A stretch of 64,000 nt of DNA from Rhodoligotrophos appendicifer (GTDB lineage: Bacteria > Pseudomonadota > Alphaproteobacteria > Rhizobiales > Im1): assembly GCF_007474605.1 (NCBI RefSeq), contig NZ_VHKL01000014.1, forward strand, positions 1 through 64,000, given 5' to 3'. Below are positions 8,305 through 17,753 of the stretch, in pieces (the first letter of the stretch is position 1; every line of letters begins with the position of its first letter). A program made the position numbers and the translations under genes. The notes below the pieces were generated by a model. That model did not search any database. It had not been told where the DNA came from and was given only the letters and a program-made list of their open reading frames with translations.

Positions 8305-9564
8305 TTAGTTCTTGGGGAAGATCCGCTTCGGATTCTCGCCGACCTTGAACGTCGAGGGATCGCTGTCGGTAAATTCATAGACAGCGAAGTTGAACCCACC
8401 GCACTGACCATGCGCATCGCAATTGATCGGGCCGCTGATGCCGTCCATGCCCTTGGTGGCATAGAGAGCCTCGTTCAGCGCCTTCTTCCCGATATAGGTA
8501 TTGCCGTCGGCATCGGTCTTCGCGACCGATTCGATGGCCTTGGCCAGCATCATGCCGGCGTCGTAGGCCTGAGCATGGAATGCGTTGACCGGCGCTTCGC
8601 CGTACTTGTCCGTGTACTTCTTCACGAAGTCTGGATACTTCTGACCCATGGCTTCGGGAGAAATGTCCACATTGGTGATGACGAAGCCTTCTGCAGAATC
8701 ACCTGCCGCTTCCAGCATGCCGGGAGCCATCACGGCGCTGCCGCCGATGATCTTGGTGTCCTTGAGATCCGGAACGTCGGGAACCTGACGCAAAATCTGC
8801 GCTGAGGCCGCCACGAAGGTCGGGAAGTAGAGCACGCAGGGCTTCTTCGTGCCGATGCCGGTGAGAACCGGACGCATGTCCACATCCGTCGGCGTCACGG
8901 CTTCTTCGGCAACAACCTGTCCGCCGAGTTCCTTGAAGCGATTGCCAGCGGCCGCAGCGAGCTGGGAGGCGTAGGGACTGCCATCATGGATGGTCGCCAG
9001 CGTCTTGCACTGGAGTTCGTTGAAGAAGTACTCGGCGTCGTTCTTTCCCTGCTCTGCATCGCTGTAGATCGTCCGCAGGAAGCCTTGATAGTCGGGCTTG
9101 CGGTCGGGGGCGGTCAGCGACGGAGCCGTCGTAGCGGTACCGACATTGCTGATTCCCTGCTTCCACAGGATCGGCGCTGCCGTTGTTGCTGCGCTCGAAC
9201 AGGCGGGGCCGATCACGGCGACGATGTTCGGAAGCGAGGCGAGTTTGGTAGCAGCCGTCTGGCCGCCTTCAGCGCCGCACGCATCGTCTTCGACGACGAG
9301 TTGCACGTCATGACCGGCGATCTTGTTTCCCAGGTCGTCGAAGGCGATTTCCGCTCCGCGCTGAGAGTCGAGGCCGAGGGCGGTGTCCGGACCGGAAATG
9401 ACCCAGTAGCCGCCGATCGTAATGGGCGCGCCCTTCTCGACCATGACCACACCGAGATCGTCCGTGACCGGTCCCTTGGTTTCGGCATGTGCCGTCATGG
9501 CGCCGAAAGAGAAGACCGCGGCAGCAGCAATCGCGGATATGCCGTAAGATAAACCTCTTACCAT
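8305..9564 (-). CDS. ABC transporter periplasmic substrate-binding protein (Leu/Ile/Val-binding family)
   Basis: A type-I periplasmic binding protein of 419 residues with a cleavable signal peptide (cleavage probably after AHAE, residues 25-28). The two-lobed family pattern is visible: RGAEIAFDDLGNKIAGH, then a VIGPACSSAATTAAPI ligand-binding loop near residues 117-132, and later HAQAYDAGMMLAKAIE. Cys residues at about 94 and 121 and a second set near the C-terminus could form disulfides. The ATG is preceded by GGGGAG nine bases upstream. It is the first gene of the operon, so transcription presumably starts in the following 465-base intergenic region. It sets the cargo specificity, which cannot be deduced by eye. 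Confidence 0.92.
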   Translation of the reverse strand: MVRGLSYGISAIAAAAVFSFGAMTAHAETKGPVTDDLGVVMVEKGAPITIGGYWVISGPDTALGLDSQRGAEIAFDDLGNKIAGHDVQLVVEDDACGAEGGQTAATKLASLPNIVAVIGPACSSAATTAAPILWKQGISNVGTATTAPSLTAPDRKPDYQGFLRTIYSDAEQGKNDAEYFFNELQCKTLATIHDGSPYASQLAAAAGNRFKELGGQVVAEEAVTPTDVDMRPVLTGIGTKKPCVLYFPTFVAASAQILRQVPDVPDLKDTKIIGGSAVMAPGMLEAAGDSAEGFVITNVDISPEAMGQKYPDFVKKYTDKYGEAPVNAFHAQAYDAGMMLAKAIESVAKTDADGNTYIGKKALNEALYATKGMDGISGPINCDAHGQCGGFNFAVYEFTDSDPSTFKVGENPKRIFPKN

Positions 9565-10029
9565 ACTTGAGCTCCCCTTAAAGATAACAGTGAAAGCAAC
9601 CGGTCGGACACCCTAGGCAAGCAAAACCCTCCGGACACAGTTATCCCGTGTACGTACGAACGCGTCAGGCCTGCCAGGGCCTCCCCCGAGGGCTGCTTGT
9701 CATGGGTGTAAACCCTGTTTTTTCCCTCACTGGACCTATGCTGCACCCGCGATCATCAAGATGTCAACTTTGTATGCGTGGGCCCCCGAACTTTATTGTC
9801 GACACTATGCGTCCACCTCTCCGGACCAGGCTCAAAAAACGAGCGAATCTGCGGATTTCACGACCCACCTGGAACGGCACCGAAGGGTCTCCACTCGACG
9901 GTTTTTTAGTCTCGATAAAAGCAGGACGAGGCCGGGCGCGGTAAAAACCGGGCAAAAAAACACCGGGCGACGACACGGCGGCCGGCCCGGTGAAATAAAC
10001 GTGATGATGGGAGGCCTTCGCCGACCCGG
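9565..10029. other. Intergenic region upstream of the Liv-type operon
   Basis: No convincing gene is seen here. On the minus strand a TTGACA hexamer (9772-9777) could be the -35 of the transporter operon promoter, but the best -10-like hexamers (CATAGG and similar) are poorly spaced, so the promoter is not settled. Short open frames on both strands lack ribosome-binding sites and have arginine- and proline-rich, shadow-like composition. The end near 9932-9990 holds several short GCCCGG/CCGGGC inverted repeats with A runs between them, lying just after the infA stop (minus). These could act as an imperfect terminator for infA. Confidence 0.4.
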
Positions 10030-10305
10030 CTAGCGCCGCCTGAACGGTTGCCGCCGCTGGGGTCCAGCCCCCGTCCCGCCGCCTTCGATCTTGTGACGGA
10101 AGGTGATGCGGCCCTTGTCGAGATCGTAAGTCGTCATCTCGACCGTCACCCGGTCACCCATCAGCGTCCTGATCTTGTTGCGCTTCATGCGGCCGGCCGT
10201 ATAAGCCAGGACCTCGTGATCATTGTCGAGTTTGACGCGGAAGCGTCCCTCTGGGAGCACGTCCACGACCGTTCCCTCGAACTCGAGGAACTCCTCTTTA
10301 GTCAA
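10030..10305 (-). CDS. infA: Translation initiation factor IF-1 (paralogue with basic C-terminal tail)
   Basis: A single OB-fold protein: [20 protein letters not shown], then [21 protein letters not shown] and [11 protein letters not shown] are the IF-1 signature. IF-1 binds the ribosomal A site during initiation. Two features are unusual. The only start fitting the conserved N-terminus is a TTG at 10305, preceded by AAAGGA at a good distance. The protein also runs to 91 residues because of an about 20-residue Gly/Arg-rich tail absent from the usual 72-residue form. It lies 38 bases after a cold-shock protein gene and probably shares its transcript. Many alphaproteobacteria carry more than one infA, and this looks like the accessory type. 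Confidence 0.92.
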   Translation of the reverse strand: MTKEEFLEFEGTVVDVLPEGRFRVKLDNDHEVLAYTAGRMKRNKIRTLMGDRVTVEMTTYDLDKGRITFRHKIEGGGTGAGPQRRQPFRRR

Positions 10306-10343
10306 ATCGATGTCCTTTCAGGATCCGCAGGCTCACGCCGGTC

Positions 10344-10550
10344 TCAGACCGCACGCAGATTGGTCGCGGACTGACGTCCCTGGCGGTCGCGCTCCAGTTC
10401 GTATGACAGCTTCTGTCCATCGCGCGGTGTGCCGATTCCGGCAGCTTCCACAGCGCTGATATGGACGAAAACGTCCTTTCCACCTTCATCTGGCTGGATG
10501 AAGCCGAAGCCCTTAGTTGCATTGAACCATTTGACAGTTCCCGTAGCCAT
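10344..10550 (-). CDS. Cold-shock domain protein (CspA family)
   Basis: A 68-residue single cold-shock domain. The start MATGTVKWFN is at 10550, with GGAG eight to nine bases upstream. RNP1-like KGFGFIQPD (about 14-22) and RNP2-like DVFVHIS (about 28-34) are intact, so it should bind single-stranded RNA or DNA and act as an RNA chaperone. An upstream in-frame ATG at 10586 would add 12 residues without family support. It is followed by infA on the same strand, suggesting co-expression of two factors that help translation initiation under cold or stress. Confidence 0.94.
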   Translation of the reverse strand: MATGTVKWFNATKGFGFIQPDEGGKDVFVHISAVEAAGIGTPRDGQKLSYELERDRQGRQSATNLRAV

Positions 10551-10714
10551 AGACGAGTCTCCGTGAGATTTTCTAACCTTTGGCACGCGCCGAAAGGTGT
10601 TGAGACCTGAGGTGAGCGGCTTCAGAAACCGGGCGCGGATCGCGAGCGGATGGAGAGAAGCATGACGCGCCAGAAGGTCGACCGTCGCAATATAGTGCCG
10701 ATGCTCTCATTCGT

Positions 10715-11491
10715 CTAGAGGGATGGCGCCGCAACCTGGCGCGATGGGCGGAAGCCTGAATTCCCCGGGGACCGAGCCCCCGCGCCACCCTCGATGGCAA
10801 AGGCATACGCATCTTCCAGCGTCATCGTGAGCTGTTTCTGATAGTCCTGCTTCGCCAGCCGAATGAGATGCGGCGCGGTCGTGGCGATCGATTTGGCGAT
10901 TCGCGTCACCGTGTCGTCCAGCGCCTCCGCAGCCACCGCCTGGCTGATAAGCCCCATTGAAGCCGCCTCTCCCGCGGGCACCGGCGTTCCCCCGAGCAGC
11001 ATGCGCAACGCGTGCTTTTGGCCCACGCTGCGGCTGAGCGGGACCATGGAGGTCCACTGCGAGCTGCCGCTTCCCTGCGTTGGTGTGCCGAAGCTCGCGT
11101 CATGGGAGGCAAAGGCCAGATCCGCGCCCAGCACCATGTCCAGCCCCAGCCCATGCGCCGCACCCCGCACCTTGGCGATCACGATCTTGGGATAGGCGCT
11201 GATCCTCTGCATGAGCTTGGCGGTCCGCGCTCGGAAGTGCCTCGCCATCTCCGGATCGTCGATACCTTCGCTCTCAGTTAGGTCCTCGCCGGCGCAGAAA
11301 TTCGCCCCTGCGCCTTCCAGGATGAGGACTTTGATCTCGCCATCGGCCTCCAGAGCCTCCAGCATGAGCGAGATGGTGTCGATGCTGCGCGGCGTGAGCG
11401 CGTTTTCGGCATGCGGCCTGTTGATGGTGAGGGTGGCGATTTCGTCTTGAAGGGAAAGCTGAACAGGATCCTTGGCGGAGACGGCTGTCAT
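10715..11491 (-). CDS. Enoyl-CoA hydratase/isomerase family protein
   Basis: A crotonase-fold protein of 258 residues. The N-terminal IATLTINRPHAENALT, the oxyanion-hole segment with ANFCAGEDL (about 63-71) and the second segment VRGAAHGLGLDMVLGADLAFA (about 109-129) are typical. The usual catalytic glutamates of true hydratases are not clearly both present: around residue 140 the sequence reads FGTPTQGSGSSQW. It may therefore be an isomerase, hydrolase or other crotonase. It has no obvious operon partner; the neighbouring cspA and JmjC-like genes are more than 100 bases away. Confidence 0.88.
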   Translation of the reverse strand: MTAVSAKDPVQLSLQDEIATLTINRPHAENALTPRSIDTISLMLEALEADGEIKVLILEGAGANFCAGEDLTESEGIDDPEMARHFRARTAKLMQRISAYPKIVIAKVRGAAHGLGLDMVLGADLAFASHDASFGTPTQGSGSSQWTSMVPLSRSVGQKHALRMLLGGTPVPAGEAASMGLISQAVAAEALDDTVTRIAKSIATTAPHLIRLAKQDYQKQLTMTLEDAYAFAIEGGAGARSPGNSGFRPSRQVAAPSL

Positions 11492-11610
11492 GAATAGGCA
11501 TTACCCGAACTGGGCGCGCCGGAGCGCGCAGGACCTCGTGTCGGGGCGGAATTTCGTTCGCCCTGACTGCTCGGCACTATGTGTTCCGATTGCGGCATCA
11601 ATCCGACGCC

Positions 11611-12525
11611 TCAGCCTTTGTAAAAATAGTTCGCCTGTGAACCGGCCAGCACCTGCCGGATCATCCGGCGAGCGATTTCGAAGCGTCGCAATGGTTGGAG
11701 CGCCATCCGTCCGCAAGTGAAGGCGCCGACCTTGATGGCATCCAGCGCCGGCTTTTGCCCCGGCGGCTGCTGCGCCAGCCCGACCCGCCGCAGCAGGCCG
11801 TTCACCGTCCGGATCTTGTTCAGCCGAATAACGCGCGGGCTCTTCCACGTGATCGCCATGGACACCGCATGGCTCGGCCCGGTCGCGACCCAGTGCGGCC
11901 ACAGATACGGGATGTGCACGCCGTCCCCCGGCTCGAGTTCGAATTCTCGTGCACGCGCTTCGAATTCCGGACGGTAGCTCTGGTTTCTGTGTTTGTCCGG
12001 CGACATCTCCATCGCTGCTTCGCCAACCAGGCTCCGATCCTCGTTGTCGAACACATGGACGCGCTTCTGCCCCCGGATGTGAACGAGGATGTTGTCCTCG
12101 CCATCGATATGGAAGGGCGTCGTCGAATGGGCCGAGGCGATGAAGATGAAACCGCGCACGTCGCTCATCTCTTCGGCCGCCGCACCCGTGGAACGCCTGA
12201 TGTCCTCGATCGACCCCTGCAATAGGCGCCGATAGTCGGGATCCGTCTCCACATTCTTGATGACCAGCCAGGCATTCGCGCTCTCGATGCTGGCGATCAC
12301 CTCTGCCGCGGGCAGGTCGATGCTCGGCGTGTCTTCGGGCCTCTGGTCGATCCCGACGGAACCGGCATTATACTCGATCCGGTCCCGGTCCATGCTTTGG
12401 GCCAGCCGCACCAGCCGCTCCAGACGGAACAGCGGATGTCTCGCCATGCTGTGCCGGATCTTGAAGGGCTCCCGCAATAATTGCTCGCGCGCTTGCGCCG
12501 GCGTGAGCGAAAGATGATGGCCCAT
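11611..12525 (-). CDS. JmjC/cupin-8-like Fe(II)/2-oxoglutarate-dependent oxygenase
   Basis: The 304-residue protein carries a double-stranded beta-helix metal site. His139-x-Asp141 (FHIDGED) and a distal His in HIPYLWPHWV (His211, with His204 as alternative) form the facial triad pattern. Lys154 in RGQKRVHVF sits where many JmjC-like hydroxylases bind 2-oxoglutarate. No signal peptide is seen. Members of this group hydroxylate proteins or small molecules. Here only one base separates its start from the stop of an acyltransferase-like gene, so the two are surely co-expressed and may modify the same substrate. The substrate is unknown. Confidence 0.8.
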   Translation of the reverse strand: MGHHLSLTPAQAREQLLREPFKIRHSMARHPLFRLERLVRLAQSMDRDRIEYNAGSVGIDQRPEDTPSIDLPAAEVIASIESANAWLVIKNVETDPDYRRLLQGSIEDIRRSTGAAAEEMSDVRGFIFIASAHSTTPFHIDGEDNILVHIRGQKRVHVFDNEDRSLVGEAAMEMSPDKHRNQSYRPEFEARAREFELEPGDGVHIPYLWPHWVATGPSHAVSMAITWKSPRVIRLNKIRTVNGLLRRVGLAQQPPGQKPALDAIKVGAFTCGRMALQPLRRFEIARRMIRQVLAGSQANYFYKG

Positions 12526-12526
12526 G

Positions 12527-13678
12527 TCAATTCTTCCTGATCAATGAATGCTTTAACCGCCGCAATCGACATGCCGCGAGGGTCCGGCTCTGCTCCGCCA
12601 GCACCAGCAGCCGGTGCAGGAATTTGGAGAAGCCGGGTGGCGTCACCAGCACGTCCCCGATCGCAAGTCTGTCGCGCCACAGGTGATTGATCATCCCATG
12701 GTCGGGGGTGGCGCAGGAATCCACGAGGTCGACGGCTGTCTGCCGGTCGAGCGCCGCCGTCGCCTCCAGCATCAGCAGCACCCCCGGCGAGGAGCGGGCC
12801 AGGGTTTCGTCATAGGCGATCTTGCCGAGCCAGGCTCTGCGCCCGCTGATCATCGCCCACAGCATGGCCACGGGCCGATCGTCCAATGTAAGCGCCCAGA
12901 ACATCAGCCGGCCCTCGGCTGCGAGTCGGTAGCCGGCCTCCCGCAGAAACAGGGCCGAGGGCTCGTCCTGGGCCAGCGCGCTGCCCCGTCTTCCCTTCCA
13001 GCCAGACGCCTCCAGGGCCTCGAACTGGTCGAACCAGGGATCGAGGCGATCCCCCTGGCACAGGGCGGTAAAGCGCAGATCTCCCTGCTCGGCAAGGCGC
13101 GCCCGAAGCCGCCGGAATTCCTTGCGGCGATGCCGCGATACGGTGGCCTTGAACCGTTCCTCGAAACGCCCGTCAGGACGATAGCAGGCACGTTCATGGC
13201 GATTGGTGACGGAAACTTGGGCGCCGCTGCCTTGGGCGGCGGCTTCGATCTGCGCCATGGCAGCGCCCTCCAGAGGCAGCCGTGTCCAGAGGACCGGCAA
13301 TCCGCGGGAAAACAGTTTGGTGAAGCCGGCGAAACCGTCTTTCTCGTTCACCAGGGGTGTGCCCAGAAAGTGATGGGCATGGGACCAACTGGTCAGGACG
13401 GGGCAGGGGATGCCCCATCTCCACCGCGTCTTCCGGAGCACGGCGACGAAGCCTGGTGCGCCATTGACCATTTCGGTGGCGATGATGGCATCGCGGCGCG
13501 GGTCGAGATGGCGCAATGCCGGCAGGACCCATGCAGGATCCGCGGCAAGGCTGGGCTCGGCAGCCGATCGGACCAGCGCGTTCCACGCGCTGAGCGCAAC
13601 CGGGCTTTCGGCGATCGTGCCGGCTGCTGCGGTTGCCGAAGCGGATGTTGACGCGGAAGCACTGCCGAAGCGTACCAT
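12527..13678 (-). CDS. BioF2/CelD-like GNAT-fold acyltransferase
   Basis: A 383-residue protein with the arrangement of the acetyltransferase-6 (BioF2-like, CelD/BcsL) family. An N-terminal half is followed by RHRRKEFRRLRARLAEQG (about 174-191) and FEALEASGWKGRRGSAL, then GRLMFWALTLDDRPVAMLWAM and SPGVLLMLEA, which are the hallmark strands of the second GNAT fold. The N-terminal Ala/Ser-rich stretch is probably disordered. Proteins of this family transfer acyl groups in polysaccharide, lipid or peptide modification. It directly precedes the JmjC-like oxygenase gene. The start has only a weak Shine-Dalgarno sequence, so a slightly different N-terminus is possible. Confidence 0.82.
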   Translation of the reverse strand: MVRFGSASASTSASATAAAGTIAESPVALSAWNALVRSAAEPSLAADPAWVLPALRHLDPRRDAIIATEMVNGAPGFVAVLRKTRWRWGIPCPVLTSWSHAHHFLGTPLVNEKDGFAGFTKLFSRGLPVLWTRLPLEGAAMAQIEAAAQGSGAQVSVTNRHERACYRPDGRFEERFKATVSRHRRKEFRRLRARLAEQGDLRFTALCQGDRLDPWFDQFEALEASGWKGRRGSALAQDEPSALFLREAGYRLAAEGRLMFWALTLDDRPVAMLWAMISGRRAWLGKIAYDETLARSSPGVLLMLEATAALDRQTAVDLVDSCATPDHGMINHLWRDRLAIGDVLVTPPGFSKFLHRLLVLAEQSRTLAACRLRRLKHSLIRKN

Positions 13679-13778
13679 CTCGGAGCGACTGGCCCTGTGT
13701 GACGATCAATTCCGCCGTCATCAGCAAGGAGCGGGCCACAATCGTCGAGGTCGGACGAGAGTGCCGGGCGAGGGGGTG

Positions 13779-14432
13779 TCAGAGCAGCAGCGCGAATTCC
13801 CGGACCCCGTCGAGGATGAATTGCAGCGCCAGCGCCGCGAGGATGACGCTGAGGACACGGGTCACCGCACGCGTCACCATCGGGCTGATGTAATGGCTGA
13901 CGGCGCCGGCGATCAGGAACAGGACGAGCGTCAGCAGCATGATGCCGACCATCACGCCCATGACCATCGACTGCGCGCTGAGGCTCCCCTGCTGTTCGTT
14001 CATCAGGAGAATGATGGAGGTGATGGCGCCGGGTCCGGCGATGAGCGGTATGCCCAGGGGAAAGACGCTCACATCGTCCAGATCGTCTTGCGGCAAAGCC
14101 TCCGCTTCGGCGTCCGCCTGGTCGGTGACGTTGCGCTCCCGGCGCTCATGATGCTTTTCGAACAGCATCTCCAGGGCGATGACGAAGAGCAGCAGTCCTC
14201 CGGCCATGCGGAAGGCCGCCAGGCTGATGCCGAGAAAGCGGAGCAGTTCGTCGCCGAGGAGACCGAAGGCGAGCAGAATCACGAAGCCGACAAAGACGGC
14301 CCGGCCGGCGATGATCCGGCGTTGGGACTTTGTGGCGTTCGGGGTCAGGGCGAGGAAGAGCGGGACGAGGCCGATGGGATCGATCACCACGAACAGGGTG
14401 ATGAAACTCGCGAAGATGGCCTCTGTCCACAC
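13779..14432 (-). CDS. MarC family integral membrane protein
   Basis: A 217-residue inner-membrane protein with six probable helices. The N-terminal FASFITLFVVIDPIGLVPLF and the central GIPLIAGPGAITSIILL are MarC hallmarks. The start appears to be GTG at 14432. The function of the family is unresolved: despite the name it is not established as a multidrug-resistance protein. It stands alone, between rpmF and the acyltransferase gene. Confidence 0.92.
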   Translation of the reverse strand: MWTEAIFASFITLFVVIDPIGLVPLFLALTPNATKSQRRIIAGRAVFVGFVILLAFGLLGDELLRFLGISLAAFRMAGGLLLFVIALEMLFEKHHERRERNVTDQADAEAEALPQDDLDDVSVFPLGIPLIAGPGAITSIILLMNEQQGSLSAQSMVMGVMVGIMLLTLVLFLIAGAVSHYISPMVTRAVTRVLSVILAALALQFILDGVREFALLL

Positions 14433-14486
14433 TCTAAAAAGTCCGACTCGCTAAATGGACCGGATGGCAGTCGGCGGATCGGGCGC

Positions 14487-14672
14487 TTAGAAGTCTTCGC
14501 GGGGCTCGAGGATCTGCTTGCCCCGGTACATGCCGGTCTTCAGATCGATGTGGTGCGGCCTGTGCAATTCGCCAGACTGCTTGCTCTCGACATAGCTCGG
14601 GGTCTCTTTCGTGTGACCCGAACGACGATTGCCGCGCCGCATGGGCGAGCTTTTCTTTTTTGGAACAGCCAT
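14487..14672 (-). CDS. rpmF: 50S ribosomal protein L32
   Basis: A basic 61-residue protein beginning [18 protein letters not shown], the L32 N-terminus, with the [16 protein letters not shown] ending typical of alphaproteobacteria. It lacks the paired CxxC motifs of zinc-binding L32 (no cysteines), so it is the zinc-independent form. AGGAG lies eight bases upstream of the ATG. It appears to be monocistronic. Confidence 0.96.
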   Translation of the reverse strand: MAVPKKKSSPMRRGNRRSGHTKETPSYVESKQSGELHRPHHIDLKTGMYRGKQILEPREDF

Positions 14673-14691
14673 GATCTAATCTCCTCGCGAC

Positions 14692-14752
14692 AACCAAAAG
14701 GCTGCGCGTCGCCAAATTCGACAGCCAAACGGCTGCGCGTCGCCAAAATTCG
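14692..14752. repeat. Two direct repeats of about 30 bases upstream of rpmF
   Basis: Two copies of the core GGCTGCGCGTCGCCAAA, each with a CCAAA lead and a TTCG tail, follow each other with a period of about 31 bases, immediately upstream of the rpmF ribosome-binding site. They fall in the expected 5' untranslated or promoter region. They could be a regulatory duplication or just a small tandem slippage event. Nothing else is seen between here and the repeats at 14864. Confidence 0.7.
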
Positions 14753-14863
14753 GCGAGCTTGATGTGGCGCGCCTTATACAGCCTCATTCTCAAGATGACC
14801 AGAGCAACCTTCGCTCGATCGTCATCTCTGAAGTCACGTCGCGTACAATGGTGTCTCTCTTAC

Positions 14864-14955
14864 GAACCACGGCCCCTCTCTGAGCGAACCATGGCCTCTC
14901 TCTGCGTCATCCTCCCTCTCTTCGTCATCCTCGGGCTCGACCCGAGGATCCAGGG
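14864..14955. repeat. Degenerate tandem units ending in a palindromic repeat (type A)
   Basis: The complete element is at 14923-14955: CGTCATCC followed by the inverted repeat CCTCGGG-n5-CCCGAGG (14929-14935 with 14941-14947) and GATCCAGGG. To its left, degenerate units of about 18-22 bases recur (GAACCACGG at 14864, GAACCATGG at 14886, CGTCATCC at 14904), of which the last matches the left end of the complete element. No coding potential is seen. The same element type is at 36085 and, in a CCCGGG variant, at 44900. Confidence 0.7.
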
Positions 14956-15045
14956 CCAAGACCTGACGCTTTCCCCCCGGACAGGGGGCCCCTCCGCTCA
15001 GACCGCGGTGCCCGCTCGTCCCGGCCGCAACGAAGCGCCCCCTCT

Positions 15046-15084
15046 CGTCATCCCGGCCGAAGCGCAGCGCAGAGCCGGGACCCC
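15046..15084. repeat. Interspersed palindromic repeat (type B)
   Basis: CGTCATCCCGGCC, a middle containing GAAGCGCAGCGC, and GCCGGGACCCC form an imperfect palindrome just after the decarboxylase stop (the gene is on the minus strand). Similar elements are at 26003, 42903 and 42949. It might act as a 3'-end stabiliser or terminator for the operon that ends at 15098. Confidence 0.65.
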
Positions 15085-15097
15085 AGCCATCGCCCGA

Positions 15098-16699
<1,602 letters not shown>

Positions 16700-16742
16700 T
16701 GTCTTTATTTCCTCTGTGGACTGACCTGTTCCCCACACGCCG

Positions 16743-17753
16743 CTAGCTTGGTACAGCGGCTTCGCTCGGAATGCCAGGGCTGATGCGCCCCTCCTCCACC
16801 GCATGGCAGGCCACCAGGCTGGGACCGGCCGGGAGCAGCAGCGGCCGTTCTCCCGGACATCGCTCGAACACGGCGGGACAGCGTGGGTGGAACGGGCAGC
16901 CCGACGGCGGATCGATGGGCGAGGGGAGCTCACCGATGAGCATGATCCGGATCTTCGCCCGCTCGGGATCGGCGATCGGCGTCGCCGAGAGCAGCGCCTT
17001 CGTATAGGGATGCCGGGGGCGTTCGAAGATCTCCTCCCGCGGCCCCTGTTCCACCGGGCGCCCGAGATACATCACCATCACCTCGTCCGCGATGTGACGG
17101 ACCACGGAAAGCCCGTGGCTGATGAACAGATAGGCCAGGCCGAACCGCTCCTGAAGGTCCGCCAGCAGGTTCAACACCTGCGCCTGGATGGAAACGTCCA
17201 GCGCCGACACCGGCTCGTCCAGCACCAGGACCTCGGGGTCCAGCATGAGCGCCCGGGCGATGGCGATCCGTTGCCGCTGACCGCCCGAGAACATGTGCGG
17301 ATAGCGCTCGTAATGCTCCGGTCGGAGCCCCACCTGCCGCATCATCGACCGCGCCTTCTCGCGACGCTCCCGAGCGGGCATGGCGCTGTTGACCAGCAGC
17401 GGCTCCTCGATGGCGTCGCCGATCTTCTGCCTTGGATTGAGCGAACCATACGGGTTCTGGAAGATGATCTGCACCTTTGAGCGCATCGCCCGCAACTGCT
17501 TGCTGTCCGCCGTGCCGATTTCCACCCCGTCGATCGTCAGGCTGCCGCTGGTCGGCGCCTCGATCATGGTGACCAGCCGCGCCAGGGTCGATTTTCCGCA
17601 ACCCGATTCCCCCACCACGGCCAGTGTCTTGCCGCGACGGAGCGTGAAGCTTGCCCCGGCCAGCGCCTTCACCGTTGCCGGCTTGGAGAAGAGGCCGCCG
17701 CCCACCTGATAGACCCGTGTGAGATCCCGTGCCTCCAGGATGACGTCGCTCAT
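16743..17753 (-). CDS. dppF: Dipeptide/oligopeptide ABC transporter ATP-binding protein DppF
   Basis: 336 residues. Walker A GESGCGKST is at 48-56, the signature FSGGQ at 155-159, and Walker B VLVLDEP at 175-181. The C-terminal oligopeptide-transporter extension contains PSGCPFHPRCP, a Cys-bearing motif of the family. The ATG overlaps the dppD stop by four bases (ATGA). It forms the ATPase heterodimer with DppD. Confidence 0.93.
   Translation of the reverse strand: MSDVILEARDLTRVYQVGGGLFSKPATVKALAGASFTLRRGKTLAVVGESGCGKSTLARLVTMIEAPTSGSLTIDGVEIGTADSKQLRAMRSKVQIIFQNPYGSLNPRQKIGDAIEEPLLVNSAMPARERREKARSMMRQVGLRPEHYERYPHMFSGGQRQRIAIARALMLDPEVLVLDEPVSALDVSIQAQVLNLLADLQERFGLAYLFISHGLSVVRHIADEVMVMYLGRPVEQGPREEIFERPRHPYTKALLSATPIADPERAKIRIMLIGELPSPIDPPSGCPFHPRCPAVFERCPGERPLLLPAGPSLVACHAVEEGRISPGIPSEAAVPS

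Noticed and set aside
9764-9976. 70-codon minus-strand ORF between infA and the binding-protein gene
   Set aside because: No SD, Arg/Pro-rich content, and it overlaps the probable promoter region.
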